The notes beneath the pieces are model-generated. The model ran no database searches and had not been told where the DNA came from. It saw nothing but the letters and a program-made list of their open reading frames with translations. From Caldifarciminota bacterium 4484_100 (GTDB lineage: Bacteria; Hydrothermota; Tepidihabitantia; SM23-42): a stretch of 15,736 nt of DNA. The first letter of the stretch is position 1; every line of letters starts with the position of its first letter. Both the position numbers and the translations under genes were made by a program. Positions 7,602 to 15,654 of the stretch are shown in pieces. The DNA is taken from NCBI GenBank assembly GCA_002049785.1, contig MUKB01000070.1:1-15736 (forward strand). Direction: 5' to 3'.

Positions 7602-8230
7602 CTATCCTTTTATTATTCTATTCTTAGTAAGCCAATCCAGTAATAAGTCATAGACATCATAATCGGTCTTTTGAAATTCAATCTCTACTCCAAAAAATTT
7701 TCGTGCCCTTTCTGCCAGATAGTCTTCAATTACCACAAAATATTCTTTTTCTGGTTCAATCGAGGATTCAACAATTTCCATCTTACCGTCAATTTTATTA
7801 ATCTCCAGTTCACACCCTGATATGTATATCTGTTCTGAAATATCAAGATTTAAATTGTATTGCAACATATTCAACAATTTCTTGCCGCGGACCCTGAAGG
7901 TGCAGAGTCGATTACGACAATTCATATCATAGATATCTTCAAGATAGATATCTCCTCTATTCAACCCCTTCTTAACGCACTGCCGGCTGATAATTGCAAT
8001 GTCTGCTTTCATCTTCTCTTTTATTACTGAACCCTTCCATCTACCGAGCATATCACGACTCAACTCGGTATCTGCCCTGGCAATATAAATCTTCTGATAC
8101 TCATATTCATCCCAGGTTCTATCTCCTTTCTCAACCGTCCAGAAGAGCTGACCATTCTCTTCGACCCTTGAGCAGATAATTTCTTTAGTCTGACCGATCT
8201 CTCCTTCATATACAAGCTGGCTGTCGATGA
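7602..8230 (-). CDS. Degenerate 5'-nucleotidase C-terminal-like domain; second part of the frameshifted propeller gene
   Basis: On the minus strand this frame is open from about 8225 down to the stop at 7602, although the first ATG is only at 8063. It reads DSQLVYEGEIGQTKEIICSR, a linker, then KIYIARADTELSRDMLG and KADIAI, GDIYLEDIYDMN, FRVRGKKLLNMLQ and PEKEYFVVIEDYLA. This order follows the C-terminal domain of 5'-nucleotidases (UshA/NT5E type, Pfam 5_nucleotid_C). The usual substrate-binding N-x-G-G-x-R after the ADIAI strand is replaced by SRQCVK and the later F-G-N by C-R-N, so nucleotide binding is doubtful. No metallophosphatase domain is encoded. Its frame follows directly on the propeller frame after a one-base offset near 8225-8231, so both are one gene. 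It ends 34 nt from the convergent endonuclease gene. Confidence 0.65.
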
Positions 8231-9115
8231 TTCAAACAGTCTATCACAATCAAACCTTAAGGGTTGTGCCTTTTTACCATTATAGACAAAGAATTTCAAT
8301 CGGGCCTGGATGGGCATCCATTCCTGGAGAGAGAGATAATCAACATATTCTCCAAAAATGACCGGAAGAACGAGTTTTTTGTAAAAAACAAATGGGCTTA
8401 AAATATAGCATATACCTTTCTCATCAACAATATCATCTGGTTGCCATAGATTACCATCATAGACAACCACATCATTCTTCCCCATAATATCCGGGGTTAA
8501 GATAAGATAGTAACCTTTATATGGTTTTTTGGAAAGACCCTGGTGATACTGGTCTGGAATCTGATTTAATTTGAGAGGAGAAAATGCATAAGGGAATGCA
8601 TAAAGCTTATCTTTATATTCAACAATTGTCCTGATACGATAGATATTTCTATCATCACTCTGTGTTGTGTTTGAAATTGACCAGGTTCGACCTCTATCTG
8701 ATGATACATATATCGCACCAAAAAAGAGTTTTTGACCATCACCAACCTCACTGAATGCATCAACCCCGGCAAACAACTGGTCTCTGAAACTGACAAGGGA
8801 GTTTATATGCACACCGTTGGGGATTGTCTGCAATTTTATCCAGCCGGTATCGGTACGGATATAAAGATTCCCGAATCTATTGGTATCAGTCGCCTTCACC
8901 CCTGGAATCACCAGTTGTCCATCAACCTCCTGATATCGATAGATCGCCTCCTCATCGACCGTAAATTCAGTTATAAATTTTCCCCGGGTAAAATCATAGA
9001 ACACTACATCCGTGGGTCCGGTATTGACCACTGCATCACCCTGGCCGATATATAATCGATTATTGTAAACAAACAGATCATTTATCCGCCTTTCAGCCGG
9101 CCTTTTTTCAGCCAT
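8060..9115 (-). CDS. Beta-propeller (BNR/Asp-box) protein, N-terminal part of a frameshifted gene
   Basis: The minus-strand frame from the ATG at 9115 encodes repeated propeller-blade patterns such as INDLFVYNNRLYIGQGDA, then INSLVSFRDQLFAGVDAF and IRTIVEYKDKLYAFPYAF, plus a clear Asp-box, SSDRGRTW (138-145). It resembles sialidase-like propellers found in exported proteins of unknown role. Real coding in this frame ends near 8226 (after DRLFES, about residue 296); the remaining ~55 codons to 8060 are rich in Arg/Ser and are out of frame, while the true continuation is the entry ending at 7602. No signal peptide is visible, which is odd for a propeller of this sort, and a stop lies eight codons upstream of the ATG. 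The start could therefore be internal to a gene whose 5' end was lost. No ligand can be named. Confidence 0.7.
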   Translation of the reverse strand: MAEKRPAERRINDLFVYNNRLYIGQGDAVVNTGPTDVVFYDFTRGKFITEFTVDEEAIYRYQEVDGQLVIPGVKATDTNRFGNLYIRTDTGWIKLQTIPNGVHINSLVSFRDQLFAGVDAFSEVGDGQKLFFGAIYVSSDRGRTWSISNTTQSDDRNIYRIRTIVEYKDKLYAFPYAFSPLKLNQIPDQYHQGLSKKPYKGYYLILTPDIMGKNDVVVYDGNLWQPDDIVDEKGICYILSPFVFYKKLVLPVIFGEYVDYLSLQEWMPIQARLKFFVYNGKKAQPLRFDCDRLFESSTASLYMKERSVRLKKLSAQGSKRMVSSSGRLRKEIEPGMNMSIRRFILPGQIPS

Positions 9116-9145
9116 AAAATCGAATTGGTCAAGGAATCAATAGGG

Positions 9146-9173
9146 TTGACAAGGGAATTTTTTATAATATAAT
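9146..9173 (+). promoter_or_regulatory. Predicted sigma70-type promoter of the outer-membrane/PTS operon
   Basis: TTGACA at 9146-9151 and TATAAT at 9168-9173 are both perfect consensus hexamers with a 16-nt spacer. A start of transcription about 7 nt after the -10 would fall at or next to the GTG at 9180, so the mRNA could be leaderless. It lies in the 64-nt divergent gap between the propeller gene and the operon. Confidence 0.7.
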
Positions 9174-9179
9174 CTATGA

Positions 9180-10859
9180 GTGATATTTATCTTCTTATTA
9201 CTAAACAGTGACACGACAGCGGTGGATACAAATCTTTATGAAATTCCAGAAATCATAGACTATGAGCCTGTATTTAGGCCGCTGATTGAGATAAAACTCA
9301 ATGACTTTGACGCCCTACTTCCTGAAGCTCTCCTTCCCCTTCCTCTAACAATCTTGCAGTGCGGTTATGGAAGACTCAGTTTCATTAATCCCCATCCAGT
9401 AGTCTTCGGATTTAAAGATATCTATCTTAATGGCCACCCTTTAAATAACGAACCATCTGGCTATTTCAATCTAAATCTTATCCCTGCACACTTTTTTAAA
9501 AAAGTTACCTTAAGCACAGATTTTTCAGGACCGTGCATAAACCTCTGTTCCCGCGTAAATGAATCACCCAGACCCTTTTCATACATCAGGTATGGTAATG
9601 GTGATTTTGAAGAGAACTTATATAACTTTGGGCTGGCCCGCCCCCTGAGTGACAAAACAGGCATTTATATTGATGGCCTATACCACAAATATGTTGGGCT
9701 TTCATTAAATCAAAATTTCCAGCTCTTTTCCATTTATACAAACCTATACAACAACCATTTCCTGCCAATGCGCCTTGATATCTTCTATTCCACCAATGAA
9801 CATAATGCCCTTATCGATTCTCTGATTGATGGAACCGAAAATTTTTTCGATCTCGACCTGACAGTTCAAAAGGGAAGACATAAGGTTTGCCTCAATTATA
9901 ATGCCACAAAAACTCCTTTCTATGCATTGAAAAAATATTGGCTAAGCACCACCGCCGATTATAACATTAGATTATGTAACCTCATCTGGAAGTTTTCGGG
10001 CACGTGGGCACAAATTGAGAATTCCGGATTTAACCCGGGAAATCGTTATCTAATTGACGCCGGTATCCGATTGGCCCGTTCCCTTGGCCGTTTTTCGATT
10101 TCATCCTTTGGTTATGGTGCCCATACCGATATGGGTGACCATTATTACCCCGGGATTGAGCTCGGTTTTTATCTCTCTGATTCATGCCTATTCAATTTTT
10201 ATCTTTACAAAAATTTCCAGGAGCCGTCCTGGATACAGACCAGAGCCGCAGTTGATACTTTTTTCCCATTATTTAAACTGAAGGGAAATGAAGAACTCGT
10301 TCCGAGCACCATTTTTTATCAGGGGTTCAGGGCTCAAACTCCATATATTTTTTTAGACCTTTACCGTATCAATTATGAAAATGGAATGATGGTCTTTCCA
10401 GACAGTAATGACTTTTATATCTACAAAAATTGTTCGCTCATACCATCCACTGGATTGAGCGGTTATCTGAATCTGCCCTTAGAATTCTCTGATGTGGACA
10501 CCAACACAACCACCAGAATTTCAGTAAAATTCTCTGGTTATCACCTATTTAAGGCAGACTCATTTGTTTTTACACCCAGGGATCTATTAAAAATTGAAAC
10601 CAGACTCAGCCGTGAAACTAAACGTTTTGGTATTACCCTGAGGCTATGGTACAAACGCTTCGGTACTACCTTCAATGTTAATAGAAACGAAATTGATGGA
10701 TTCCAGACAGTCTCAGGTGGTGCCGGTTTCAGGTTCATCAACCTCTATCTATATCTTCGAGCAACAAATCTACTGAATCTTACCTATAGCTATATCCCCC
10801 AATATGAGATGCCGCAAAGACGGTTCAGCTTTACAATCAAATGGGAATTCTGGGATTGA
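9180..10859 (+). CDS. TonB-dependent-receptor-like outer-membrane beta-barrel protein
   Basis: A 559-residue protein with an N-terminal hydrophobic leader (IFIFLLLNSDTTA) and then a plug-like segment, DIYLNGHPLNNEPSGYFNLN with LIP (about 87-109), as in TonB receptor plugs. The rest is alternating aromatic/polar strands of a beta-barrel, such as YIRYGNGDFEENLYNFGLA, and it closes with MPQRRFSFTIKWEFWD, the usual P-x-R-x-F ending with terminal aromatics. It is shorter than most TonB receptors and no TonB box is obvious, so a porin-like relative is possible. The GTG at 9180 is chosen because a TGA directly precedes it; the ATG at 9176 is out of frame. The leader lacks the usual Lys/Arg, so a small error near the start is possible. 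It is the first gene of the PTS operon, 1 nt before IIB, so sugar passage across the outer membrane is inferred. Confidence 0.75.
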   Translation: MIFIFLLLNSDTTAVDTNLYEIPEIIDYEPVFRPLIEIKLNDFDALLPEALLPLPLTILQCGYGRLSFINPHPVVFGFKDIYLNGHPLNNEPSGYFNLNLIPAHFFKKVTLSTDFSGPCINLCSRVNESPRPFSYIRYGNGDFEENLYNFGLARPLSDKTGIYIDGLYHKYVGLSLNQNFQLFSIYTNLYNNHFLPMRLDIFYSTNEHNALIDSLIDGTENFFDLDLTVQKGRHKVCLNYNATKTPFYALKKYWLSTTADYNIRLCNLIWKFSGTWAQIENSGFNPGNRYLIDAGIRLARSLGRFSISSFGYGAHTDMGDHYYPGIELGFYLSDSCLFNFYLYKNFQEPSWIQTRAAVDTFFPLFKLKGNEELVPSTIFYQGFRAQTPYIFLDLYRINYENGMMVFPDSNDFYIYKNCSLIPSTGLSGYLNLPLEFSDVDTNTTTRISVKFSGYHLFKADSFVFTPRDLLKIETRLSRETKRFGITLRLWYKRFGTTFNVNRNEIDGFQTVSGGAGFRFINLYLYLRATNLLNLTYSYIPQYEMPQRRFSFTIKWEFWD

Positions 10860-10860
10860 A

Positions 10861-11337
10861 ATGGTAATCTTAAGGGTTGATGACCGACTCATCCATGGCC
10901 AGGTGATTGCAGGCTGGGTTCGGCCCCTTGGTATTGAAAAGATCATCCTCGCCTCGGATATTATTAGTAAAGATGAGTGGGCATGCAATGCCTATCGTCT
11001 GGCCATCCCTGAAGAGATTGAATTCGTATGCACGGATTTAATAAGTTGTGTGCGCGATGTCGCAGGTGCCAATAAGAAAAAGATTATGATTGTTGTTGAA
11101 AGCCTGACTGAGGCCTCAGAACTTGTCAAAAAAGGTCTTTCCATAAAAGAGGTAAATGTTGGTGGCATCGGTTACAAAGAAGGAAGCAGAGAGATCGCAC
11201 CTTATATCTTCCTCTCTCCTGATGACATCAAGTCGATTGTCTATCTCCATCAGAAAGGTATCAAGATAATCGGAAAACAGTTGCCAAATTCAATGCCGGT
11301 CTATGTGGTGAAGAAACTGGCTGGGATGGGGCGATGA
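10861..11337 (+). CDS. PTS mannose/sorbose-family IIB component
   Basis: A 158-residue cytoplasmic phosphocarrier of the mannose-family sugar PTS, which passes phosphate from IIA to the incoming sugar in the IIC/IID channel. The N-terminus MVILRVDDRLIHGQV is the family signature, with phosphorylated His at residue 12. Other family blocks are GWVRPLGIEKIILASD (18-33), KEVNVGGIGYKEGSREI near residue 100, and a C-terminal QLPNSMPV. The frame is open upstream to 10804, but that part overlaps the outer-membrane gene and has no family similarity, so the ATG at 10861 is used. Length matches the family (about 160). The stop overlaps the GH57 start (ATGA). The sugar specificity cannot be read from sequence. 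Confidence 0.93.
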   Translation: MVILRVDDRLIHGQVIAGWVRPLGIEKIILASDIISKDEWACNAYRLAIPEEIEFVCTDLISCVRDVAGANKKKIMIVVESLTEASELVKKGLSIKEVNVGGIGYKEGSREIAPYIFLSPDDIKSIVYLHQKGIKIIGKQLPNSMPVYVVKKLAGMGR

Positions 11338-13160
11338 TTAGATTTGCATTCTACATTCACAATCACCAACCGCCAGGTAATTTTGATGAAGTTTTTGAAT
11401 CAGCATATAAGTATGCATACCAACCACTTCTGGATACAATTCTGCGCCATAAGAAGATAAAATTTGGTATCCATTATTCAGGCCCGCTTCTGGAATGGCT
11501 TAACCGCAACCATCCTGAACACTTAGAACTGTTAAAGGATAGTCTTACCCGGGGTCAGGCTGAACTCCTTGGCTCAGCCTATGCCGAGCCGATCCTCAGT
11601 ATGATTCCGGAACAAGATGCAATAGACCAGATTAAGTTCTTCAATGATTATCTATATCAGAAATTTAAGATTAAACCCCGTGGGTTGTGGTTGACCGAGC
11701 GAGTCTGGGAACCCCAACTGATTCGGGTTTTATGTGCTGCCGGAATTGAATATACCCTCATTGACGATACCGTCTTTTTAAGGGAAGGTCTTACATCAAA
11801 TAGACTCAACTCATACTATATCACTGAAAAAGAAGGTGATATACTCAAAATTTTTCCCATCTCTATGGACCTTCGTTATTTAATACCTTTCCAGAAATTC
11901 AATCGGGTAAAAAAGTTCTTGAACAGATCAAAATCCCGGATATTATGGATAATGGCTGATGATGGCGAGAAGTTCGGGTTCTGGCCTGGCACCTATAAAC
12001 GGGTATATCAACAGGGCTGGCTCGACCGCTTCCTCAACTTCCTTGAGAAGAATCCAGAGATTGAAACGGTCCTGTTAAGCGATATTGCTAATCAGAAGCC
12101 TGCGGGTAAGATATATCTACCCTCTTCATCTTACACCGAGATGGAGGAATGGACCCTGCCTCCAGAACGAACCCGGATTTATAGGCGATTAAAGAAATGT
12201 CTGGGCAAGAAGTATTTCACCTTTCTTCGTGGTGGCTATTTTTACAATTTCTTAAGAAAGTATCCTGAAGCCAACCTTATGCACAAAAGAATGCTCTATG
12301 TCTCACAGAATATAAAAAACAAAAAGCGACATATCCAGGACTTATGGCGTGGCCAATCTGCTTGCGCTTACTGGCACGGTCTATTTGGGGGACTCTATCT
12401 TCCTCATCTCCGGGCTGAGGTCTACAAAAATTTACTCAAGGCCGAAGGTGTTCAGACAAAGGCCCATTATGAAGAGAAGGATTTTGATGGTGATAGTCAA
12501 AAAGAATTAATCTACAGCGATAAAAATTTCTTCTTTGTGATTAAACCTGACACTGCCAGTTTCATAGAAATTGACCACCGAAAGGAGAAGCGCAATCTGC
12601 TTAACTATCTGGGCCGACATCCTGAGGTGTATCATAAAAAAAGATTGGTCTATGACAGATATCCCAGGGGTTTTGGCATCGACCATATTCTACACAGGAT
12701 TCCTTCATTGAATGAATTCTTTCGAGGCAGGAATCTTGGGAAAGACATCAGGTATGACCGTTTTAAGGTAATGAGATTAAAACCTTTAAGATTAAAATTC
12801 TGTGGTGAAATTGAAAAACAGATAGAACTGAATTCAAAAAACAACCGAATCATTGAATTAAAATACCGAGGCAATAAAAATATCTTCGGGATTGAACTCT
12901 CCCTGGGTCTCTTCTCCCCCCGTTTCTGCATCAATAAAAAGTGGCACCAACGCAAAAAATTGAAAATTGAAGAGCTCCAAGAATTTAGCATAGACGACCG
13001 AGGTTTTGCAATTTCAATCCAGGCCGACCGACCATTCTCACTCCTCAGTTATCAAATCGAAACCGTCTCCCGTTTTGAGTCCGGGCAGGAAAGGATAACC
13101 CAGGGCATCGGGCTTATGCTAATCTTCAAGTCCCTACCACAACTAAGGGTGATACTATGA
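11334..13160 (+). CDS. GH57 4-alpha-glucanotransferase/alpha-amylase-like enzyme
   Basis: A 608-residue GH57 enzyme of the Thermococcus litoralis 4-alpha-glucanotransferase type. Motifs in order: FYIHNHQPPGNF (6-17), GSAYAEPILSMIP (80-92), GLWLTERVWEP (117-127) with nucleophile Glu122, and IMADDGEKFGFWPG (206-219) with the acid/base Asp at 209 or 210. The catalytic (beta/alpha)7 barrel is followed by the helical and beta-sandwich domains that accompany this subfamily (DUF1925/DUF1926), with DFDGDSQKELIYS and FFFVIKPDTASFIEIDHR near 395-430. Such enzymes transfer or hydrolyse alpha-1,4-glucan chains. No signal peptide is present, so it acts in the cytoplasm on stored glucan or imported oligosaccharide. 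It overlaps IIB and IIC by 4 nt on each side, placing a glucan enzyme in the middle of a PTS operon. Transferase versus amylase activity is not resolved. Confidence 0.9.
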   Translation: MIRFAFYIHNHQPPGNFDEVFESAYKYAYQPLLDTILRHKKIKFGIHYSGPLLEWLNRNHPEHLELLKDSLTRGQAELLGSAYAEPILSMIPEQDAIDQIKFFNDYLYQKFKIKPRGLWLTERVWEPQLIRVLCAAGIEYTLIDDTVFLREGLTSNRLNSYYITEKEGDILKIFPISMDLRYLIPFQKFNRVKKFLNRSKSRILWIMADDGEKFGFWPGTYKRVYQQGWLDRFLNFLEKNPEIETVLLSDIANQKPAGKIYLPSSSYTEMEEWTLPPERTRIYRRLKKCLGKKYFTFLRGGYFYNFLRKYPEANLMHKRMLYVSQNIKNKKRHIQDLWRGQSACAYWHGLFGGLYLPHLRAEVYKNLLKAEGVQTKAHYEEKDFDGDSQKELIYSDKNFFFVIKPDTASFIEIDHRKEKRNLLNYLGRHPEVYHKKRLVYDRYPRGFGIDHILHRIPSLNEFFRGRNLGKDIRYDRFKVMRLKPLRLKFCGEIEKQIELNSKNNRIIELKYRGNKNIFGIELSLGLFSPRFCINKKWHQRKKLKIEELQEFSIDDRGFAISIQADRPFSLLSYQIETVSRFESGQERITQGIGLMLIFKSLPQLRVIL

Positions 13161-13801
13161 ATCCAGTTTTGATGAGTTTCTTGGGCGGTCTATTTATCCT
13201 GGACAAATACGCCATCGGTGAATTCGGCCTCTCCCAGCCGATTATTGCAGGAACGATCCTGGGTGCAATTTTTGGAGAACCGAAGACCGGAATAATGCTT
13301 GGAGCGGTTATTCAACTCATCTTTCTGGGTGGGCTGCCGATCGGTAGGGATATACCACCTGATGCCCAGGGAGCAGGTATTGTGGGCGTGGGCACATATC
13401 TTTTTCTGAAAAACCTAAATCCACAGGACTCAAGCCTCTTTCTTGCAATAGTTTTGGCCCTGACTGCAGCCCTGGCAGGTGGAGCCATGGAGATATACAC
13501 CCGACGATTGAACGAAAAATTATATCATCAGTTTTTAAGAAAGAAAGCCCACCTCTATCTCTTCCATTACCTGGGTCTGGGAACCGCATATATCCGGGGG
13601 TTTATTCTCTTTTTCGCATACTTCATTTTCGCTCGATACTTCATCATCCCTGGACAATTTTTAAAACTAAACCCTCAGCTACTACTGATCATCGGCATCG
13701 GAGCCGGGATTGCAAACGGATGTTACTTATTTATCAAAAAAAGAACATTAATCTTTTTTATCGTAGGAGGACTATGCAGCTTGGCTTTACTCGTTTTATA
13801 A
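13157..13801 (+). CDS. PTS mannose/sorbose-family IIC membrane component
   Basis: A 214-residue integral inner-membrane protein, the IIC half of a mannose-type sugar channel. The start MNPVLMSFLGGLFILDKYAI, then LSQPIIAGTILGAIFGEPKTG and LIFLGGLPIGRDIPPDAQGA, follow the IIC family closely; the G-x-x-IPPD segment is its sugar-site loop. Hydrophobic segments appear at about 5-15, 25-40, 48-60, 72-84, 93-112, 145-163, 172-190 and 196-213. It is slightly shorter than many IICs (about 230-260). Its start overlaps GH57 (ATGA), and its 3' end overlaps the IID start by 28 nt, so the two subunits of the channel are translationally coupled. Confidence 0.9.
   Translation: MNPVLMSFLGGLFILDKYAIGEFGLSQPIIAGTILGAIFGEPKTGIMLGAVIQLIFLGGLPIGRDIPPDAQGAGIVGVGTYLFLKNLNPQDSSLFLAIVLALTAALAGGAMEIYTRRLNEKLYHQFLRKKAHLYLFHYLGLGTAYIRGFILFFAYFIFARYFIIPGQFLKLNPQLLLIIGIGAGIANGCYLFIKKRTLIFFIVGGLCSLALLVL
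13765..13770 (+). promoter_or_regulatory. Shine-Dalgarno sequence (AGGAGG) before IID
   Basis: A perfect AGGAGG sits inside the end of IIC, 3 nt before the ATG at 13774. The spacing is short, but with the IID family N-terminus starting right after this ATG it decides the start against the upstream in-frame ATG at 13720. Confidence 0.6.
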
Positions 13802-14466
13802 AATTATTATTACAGAACCTCTTTATCCAAACATCGTGGTCATTTACTACACTCCAGGGTATGGGGTTTCTCGCAAATATATTAAGCGGTGCGCGGGAGG
13901 ATAAAAAGGAATTGATACTTAACAACCATAAAGGATTCTTCAATACCCATCCTTATATGTCAGCCTATATCGTGGGAGCAGTAACCCGACTCTATGACGA
14001 AGGGAAAAAATCTCCGGATGAAATCAAACACTTCATTGCAATCGCCCAGACCAGTCTGGCTTCAAGCGGGGATTTACTATTCTGGGAGACGATTCGTCCA
14101 TCGCTGCTTATTATTGCAGTTATCTTGAGCCTAAAATTTGGTTTATGGGGAATATTTGGCTTTATAATTCCATATAACATCCTTCACCTCTACCATCGAA
14201 TAACTGGAATTCTGGATGGTTACCGCTTGGGCCCGGATATTATATACCTTTTAAATTCAGCCCGATTCAAAAAGGTCCAGCAAGTCTTCGAAATAGTCGG
14301 AGCAATCGCTGCTGGTCTTCTTATACTTCTGGTGCAATGGAAGAACAACAGTCTTATTCTGATCCCTCTGATACCACTATTCATCTCAATGTTCATCTAC
14401 AGATTACCTGCTACTTTCTACACGATTTCGATCATACTTATTGTCATAATCTTTGCGTTATTATAA
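13774..14466 (+). CDS. PTS mannose-family IID membrane component
   Basis: A 230-residue inner-membrane protein, the IID partner of IIC; IID is found only in the mannose-type PTS. The N-terminus LLLQNLFIQTSWSFTTLQGMGF matches the family's amphipathic start, followed by HKGFFNTHPYMSAYIVGA (about 46-63) and the conserved SLASSGDLLFWETIRP (about 94-109). C-terminal hydrophobic segments lie near 112-140, 168-190, 195-209 and 213-230. The start at 13774 gives exactly the family N-terminus; the upstream ATG at 13720 would add 18 residues of unrelated sequence within IIC. It is somewhat shorter than typical IIDs (about 250-300). HPr follows after 3 nt. Confidence 0.9.
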   Translation: MQLGFTRFIKLLLQNLFIQTSWSFTTLQGMGFLANILSGAREDKKELILNNHKGFFNTHPYMSAYIVGAVTRLYDEGKKSPDEIKHFIAIAQTSLASSGDLLFWETIRPSLLIIAVILSLKFGLWGIFGFIIPYNILHLYHRITGILDGYRLGPDIIYLLNSARFKKVQQVFEIVGAIAAGLLILLVQWKNNSLILIPLIPLFISMFIYRLPATFYTISIILIVIIFALL

Positions 14467-14469
14467 AAG

Positions 14470-14727
14470 ATGATAAGTGAAAAGATTATTATACTAAACA
14501 AAAATGGATTGCATGCGCTCCCGGCCTCACGATTTGTGAAGCTTGCAGAAAAATTTAAGAGCGATGTAACTTTAATGAAAGATGGAATCGAAGTCAGCGG
14601 CAAAAGTATAATGGGTATCCTGACCCTTGCCTGCGAAAGAGGCAGCGAAGTTGTGCTGACCTGCAAGGGTGAGGATGAAAAGAAGGCAATGGCCGCCTTG
14701 AAAAAGATTCTGGAGGAGCAGGACTGA
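14470..14727 (+). CDS. ptsH: HPr phosphocarrier protein
   Basis: An 85-residue HPr, the usual family length. The phosphorylation site is NKNGLHALPASRFVKLA with His15, which takes phosphate from enzyme I. The second signature, VSGKSIMGILTLAC, places Ser46 at the position phosphorylated by HPr kinase in organisms that have that enzyme; no kinase gene is in view. HPr sits between the sugar-specific channel genes and enzyme I and overlaps enzyme I by one base (TGATG), so the general phosphotransfer proteins appear dedicated to, or at least co-expressed with, this sugar system. An inward GGAGGA near 14712-14717 can serve as ribosome binding site for enzyme I. Confidence 0.95.
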   Translation: MISEKIIILNKNGLHALPASRFVKLAEKFKSDVTLMKDGIEVSGKSIMGILTLACERGSEVVLTCKGEDEKKAMAALKKILEEQD

Positions 14728-15062
14728 TGGCACGAGAAAGGATTTTAAAAGGAATTGCCGTTTCCCATGGCATCGCCCGGGGAAAGGCATATATCTATGA
14801 ACCTGGCGAGGTTGAGATATTACAAACCCCCATCCTTCCAATCTACCTTGAAAAGGAGATAGCACGATTTGAAGATGCGATTGAAAAGACACGCCAGGAA
14901 TTGAACAACATCAAGACACGCATCAATCAGGAAATCGGCGAAGACTTCGCACAATTTCTTGATGCCCAGGTGATGATGCTTGATGATAAAGAGATTATCG
15001 AACGGGTTAAGAAGGATCCTAATTGCGCGCGATATCTCACCCTCAGAAGCGGCATTGATTGA
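14727..15062 (+). CDS. ptsI: Enzyme I of the PTS, N-terminal piece (disrupted gene)
   Basis: Residues 1-96 of this frame are a normal enzyme I start: ILKGIAVSHGIARGKAYIY (6-24), then helices EIARFEDAIEKTRQELNNIK and FLDAQVMMLDDKEIIERVKK (77-96), the beginning of the HPr-binding helical subdomain. After Lys96 (about 15014) the frame loses similarity and stops at 15062, while the phosphohistidine domain begins at once in the +1-offset frame at 15016. By comparison with E. coli EI, about 60 residues are missing at this point, including the rest of the HPr-binding helices. The ATG overlaps the HPr stop. As written, the polypeptide could not bind HPr normally. A collapsed assembly is a serious alternative to true gene decay. 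Confidence 0.85.
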   Translation: MARERILKGIAVSHGIARGKAYIYEPGEVEILQTPILPIYLEKEIARFEDAIEKTRQELNNIKTRINQEIGEDFAQFLDAQVMMLDDKEIIERVKKDPNCARYLTLRSGID

Positions 15063-15654
15063 TCCCAAAAATATCCTGGGTATCGCCACTGAGGTAGGTG
15101 GAAGAACCACACATACTGCAATCACTGCCCGGGCTCTGCAGATACCTGCGGTCCTGGGTATTAAAGGGCTCTTGTCACGAATTGAAAATGGTGAGGATTT
15201 AATCATTGATGGAGATCGGGGAATTGTGATTAAAAATCCGAGCCCCGGTAGGATCCGTTTTTATCAAGAACAGCAAAAGAAGGAGTTACGTTTAACCAAG
15301 GCCCTATCACCCTATTGTGAACTTCCACCCAAGACAAGGGATGGAAAATACATAGACATCTCCGCCAACATTGAATTCTTTGCCGAGCATACCTATGCCA
15401 AAAAATATGGTGCAGTGGGTATCGGTCTCTTTCGAACCGAATTTCTCTATCTTGCCCGCCGTGGTAGTCCTACTGAAGAAGAGCAGTTTCGGGTTTATAA
15501 TGCCCTTGCCCAGAGTATGAAACCCCACCCGGTGATTATCCGCACCTTTGATCTGGGTGGTGATAAGATCTTTTCTGATTATCATGAGGCGAATCCATTT
15601 CTGGGATGGCGGGCAATAAGGGTAATGACCTTACCCAGTATACCCTGGCTGTAG
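15016..15654 (+). CDS. ptsI: Enzyme I of the PTS, middle piece with active-site histidine (disrupted gene)
   Basis: This frame starts abruptly with [17 protein letters not shown] and holds the phosphohistidine swivel domain, [21 protein letters not shown], where the His of the THT triplet is phosphorylated by PEP. It continues with the linker [16 protein letters not shown] and the start of the PEP-binding barrel: [37 protein letters not shown], then [11 protein letters not shown] and [11 protein letters not shown]. At about 15622 it runs into an unrelated tail ending at 15654, because the downstream part of the barrel continues in another frame. The first internal ATG of this frame (14980) lies before the junction and is not a natural start. 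All visible catalytic residues of this section are kept. Confidence 0.87.
   Translation: MLIARDISPSEAALIDPKNILGIATEVGGRTTHTAITARALQIPAVLGIKGLLSRIENGEDLIIDGDRGIVIKNPSPGRIRFYQEQQKKELRLTKALSPYCELPPKTRDGKYIDISANIEFFAEHTYAKKYGAVGIGLFRTEFLYLARRGSPTEEEQFRVYNALAQSMKPHPVIIRTFDLGGDKIFSDYHEANPFLGWRAIRVMTLPSIPWL

Noticed and set aside
8732..9055. Plus-strand open frame opposite the propeller gene
   Set aside because: No recognisable protein features; the minus-strand frame has clear propeller blades and an Asp-box.
9176..9211. ATG at 9176 as the start of the outer-membrane protein
   Set aside because: It is out of frame with the barrel protein and reads only 11 codons before a stop; the GTG at 9180 is in frame.
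10804..10860. Longer IIB starting at 10804
   Set aside because: The extra 19 residues overlap the outer-membrane gene and resemble nothing in the family; MVILRVDDRLIHGQV is the natural N-terminus.
13720..13773. Longer IID starting at 13720
   Set aside because: It would begin inside IIC with unrelated residues; the ATG at 13774 has AGGAGG before it and gives the family N-terminus.
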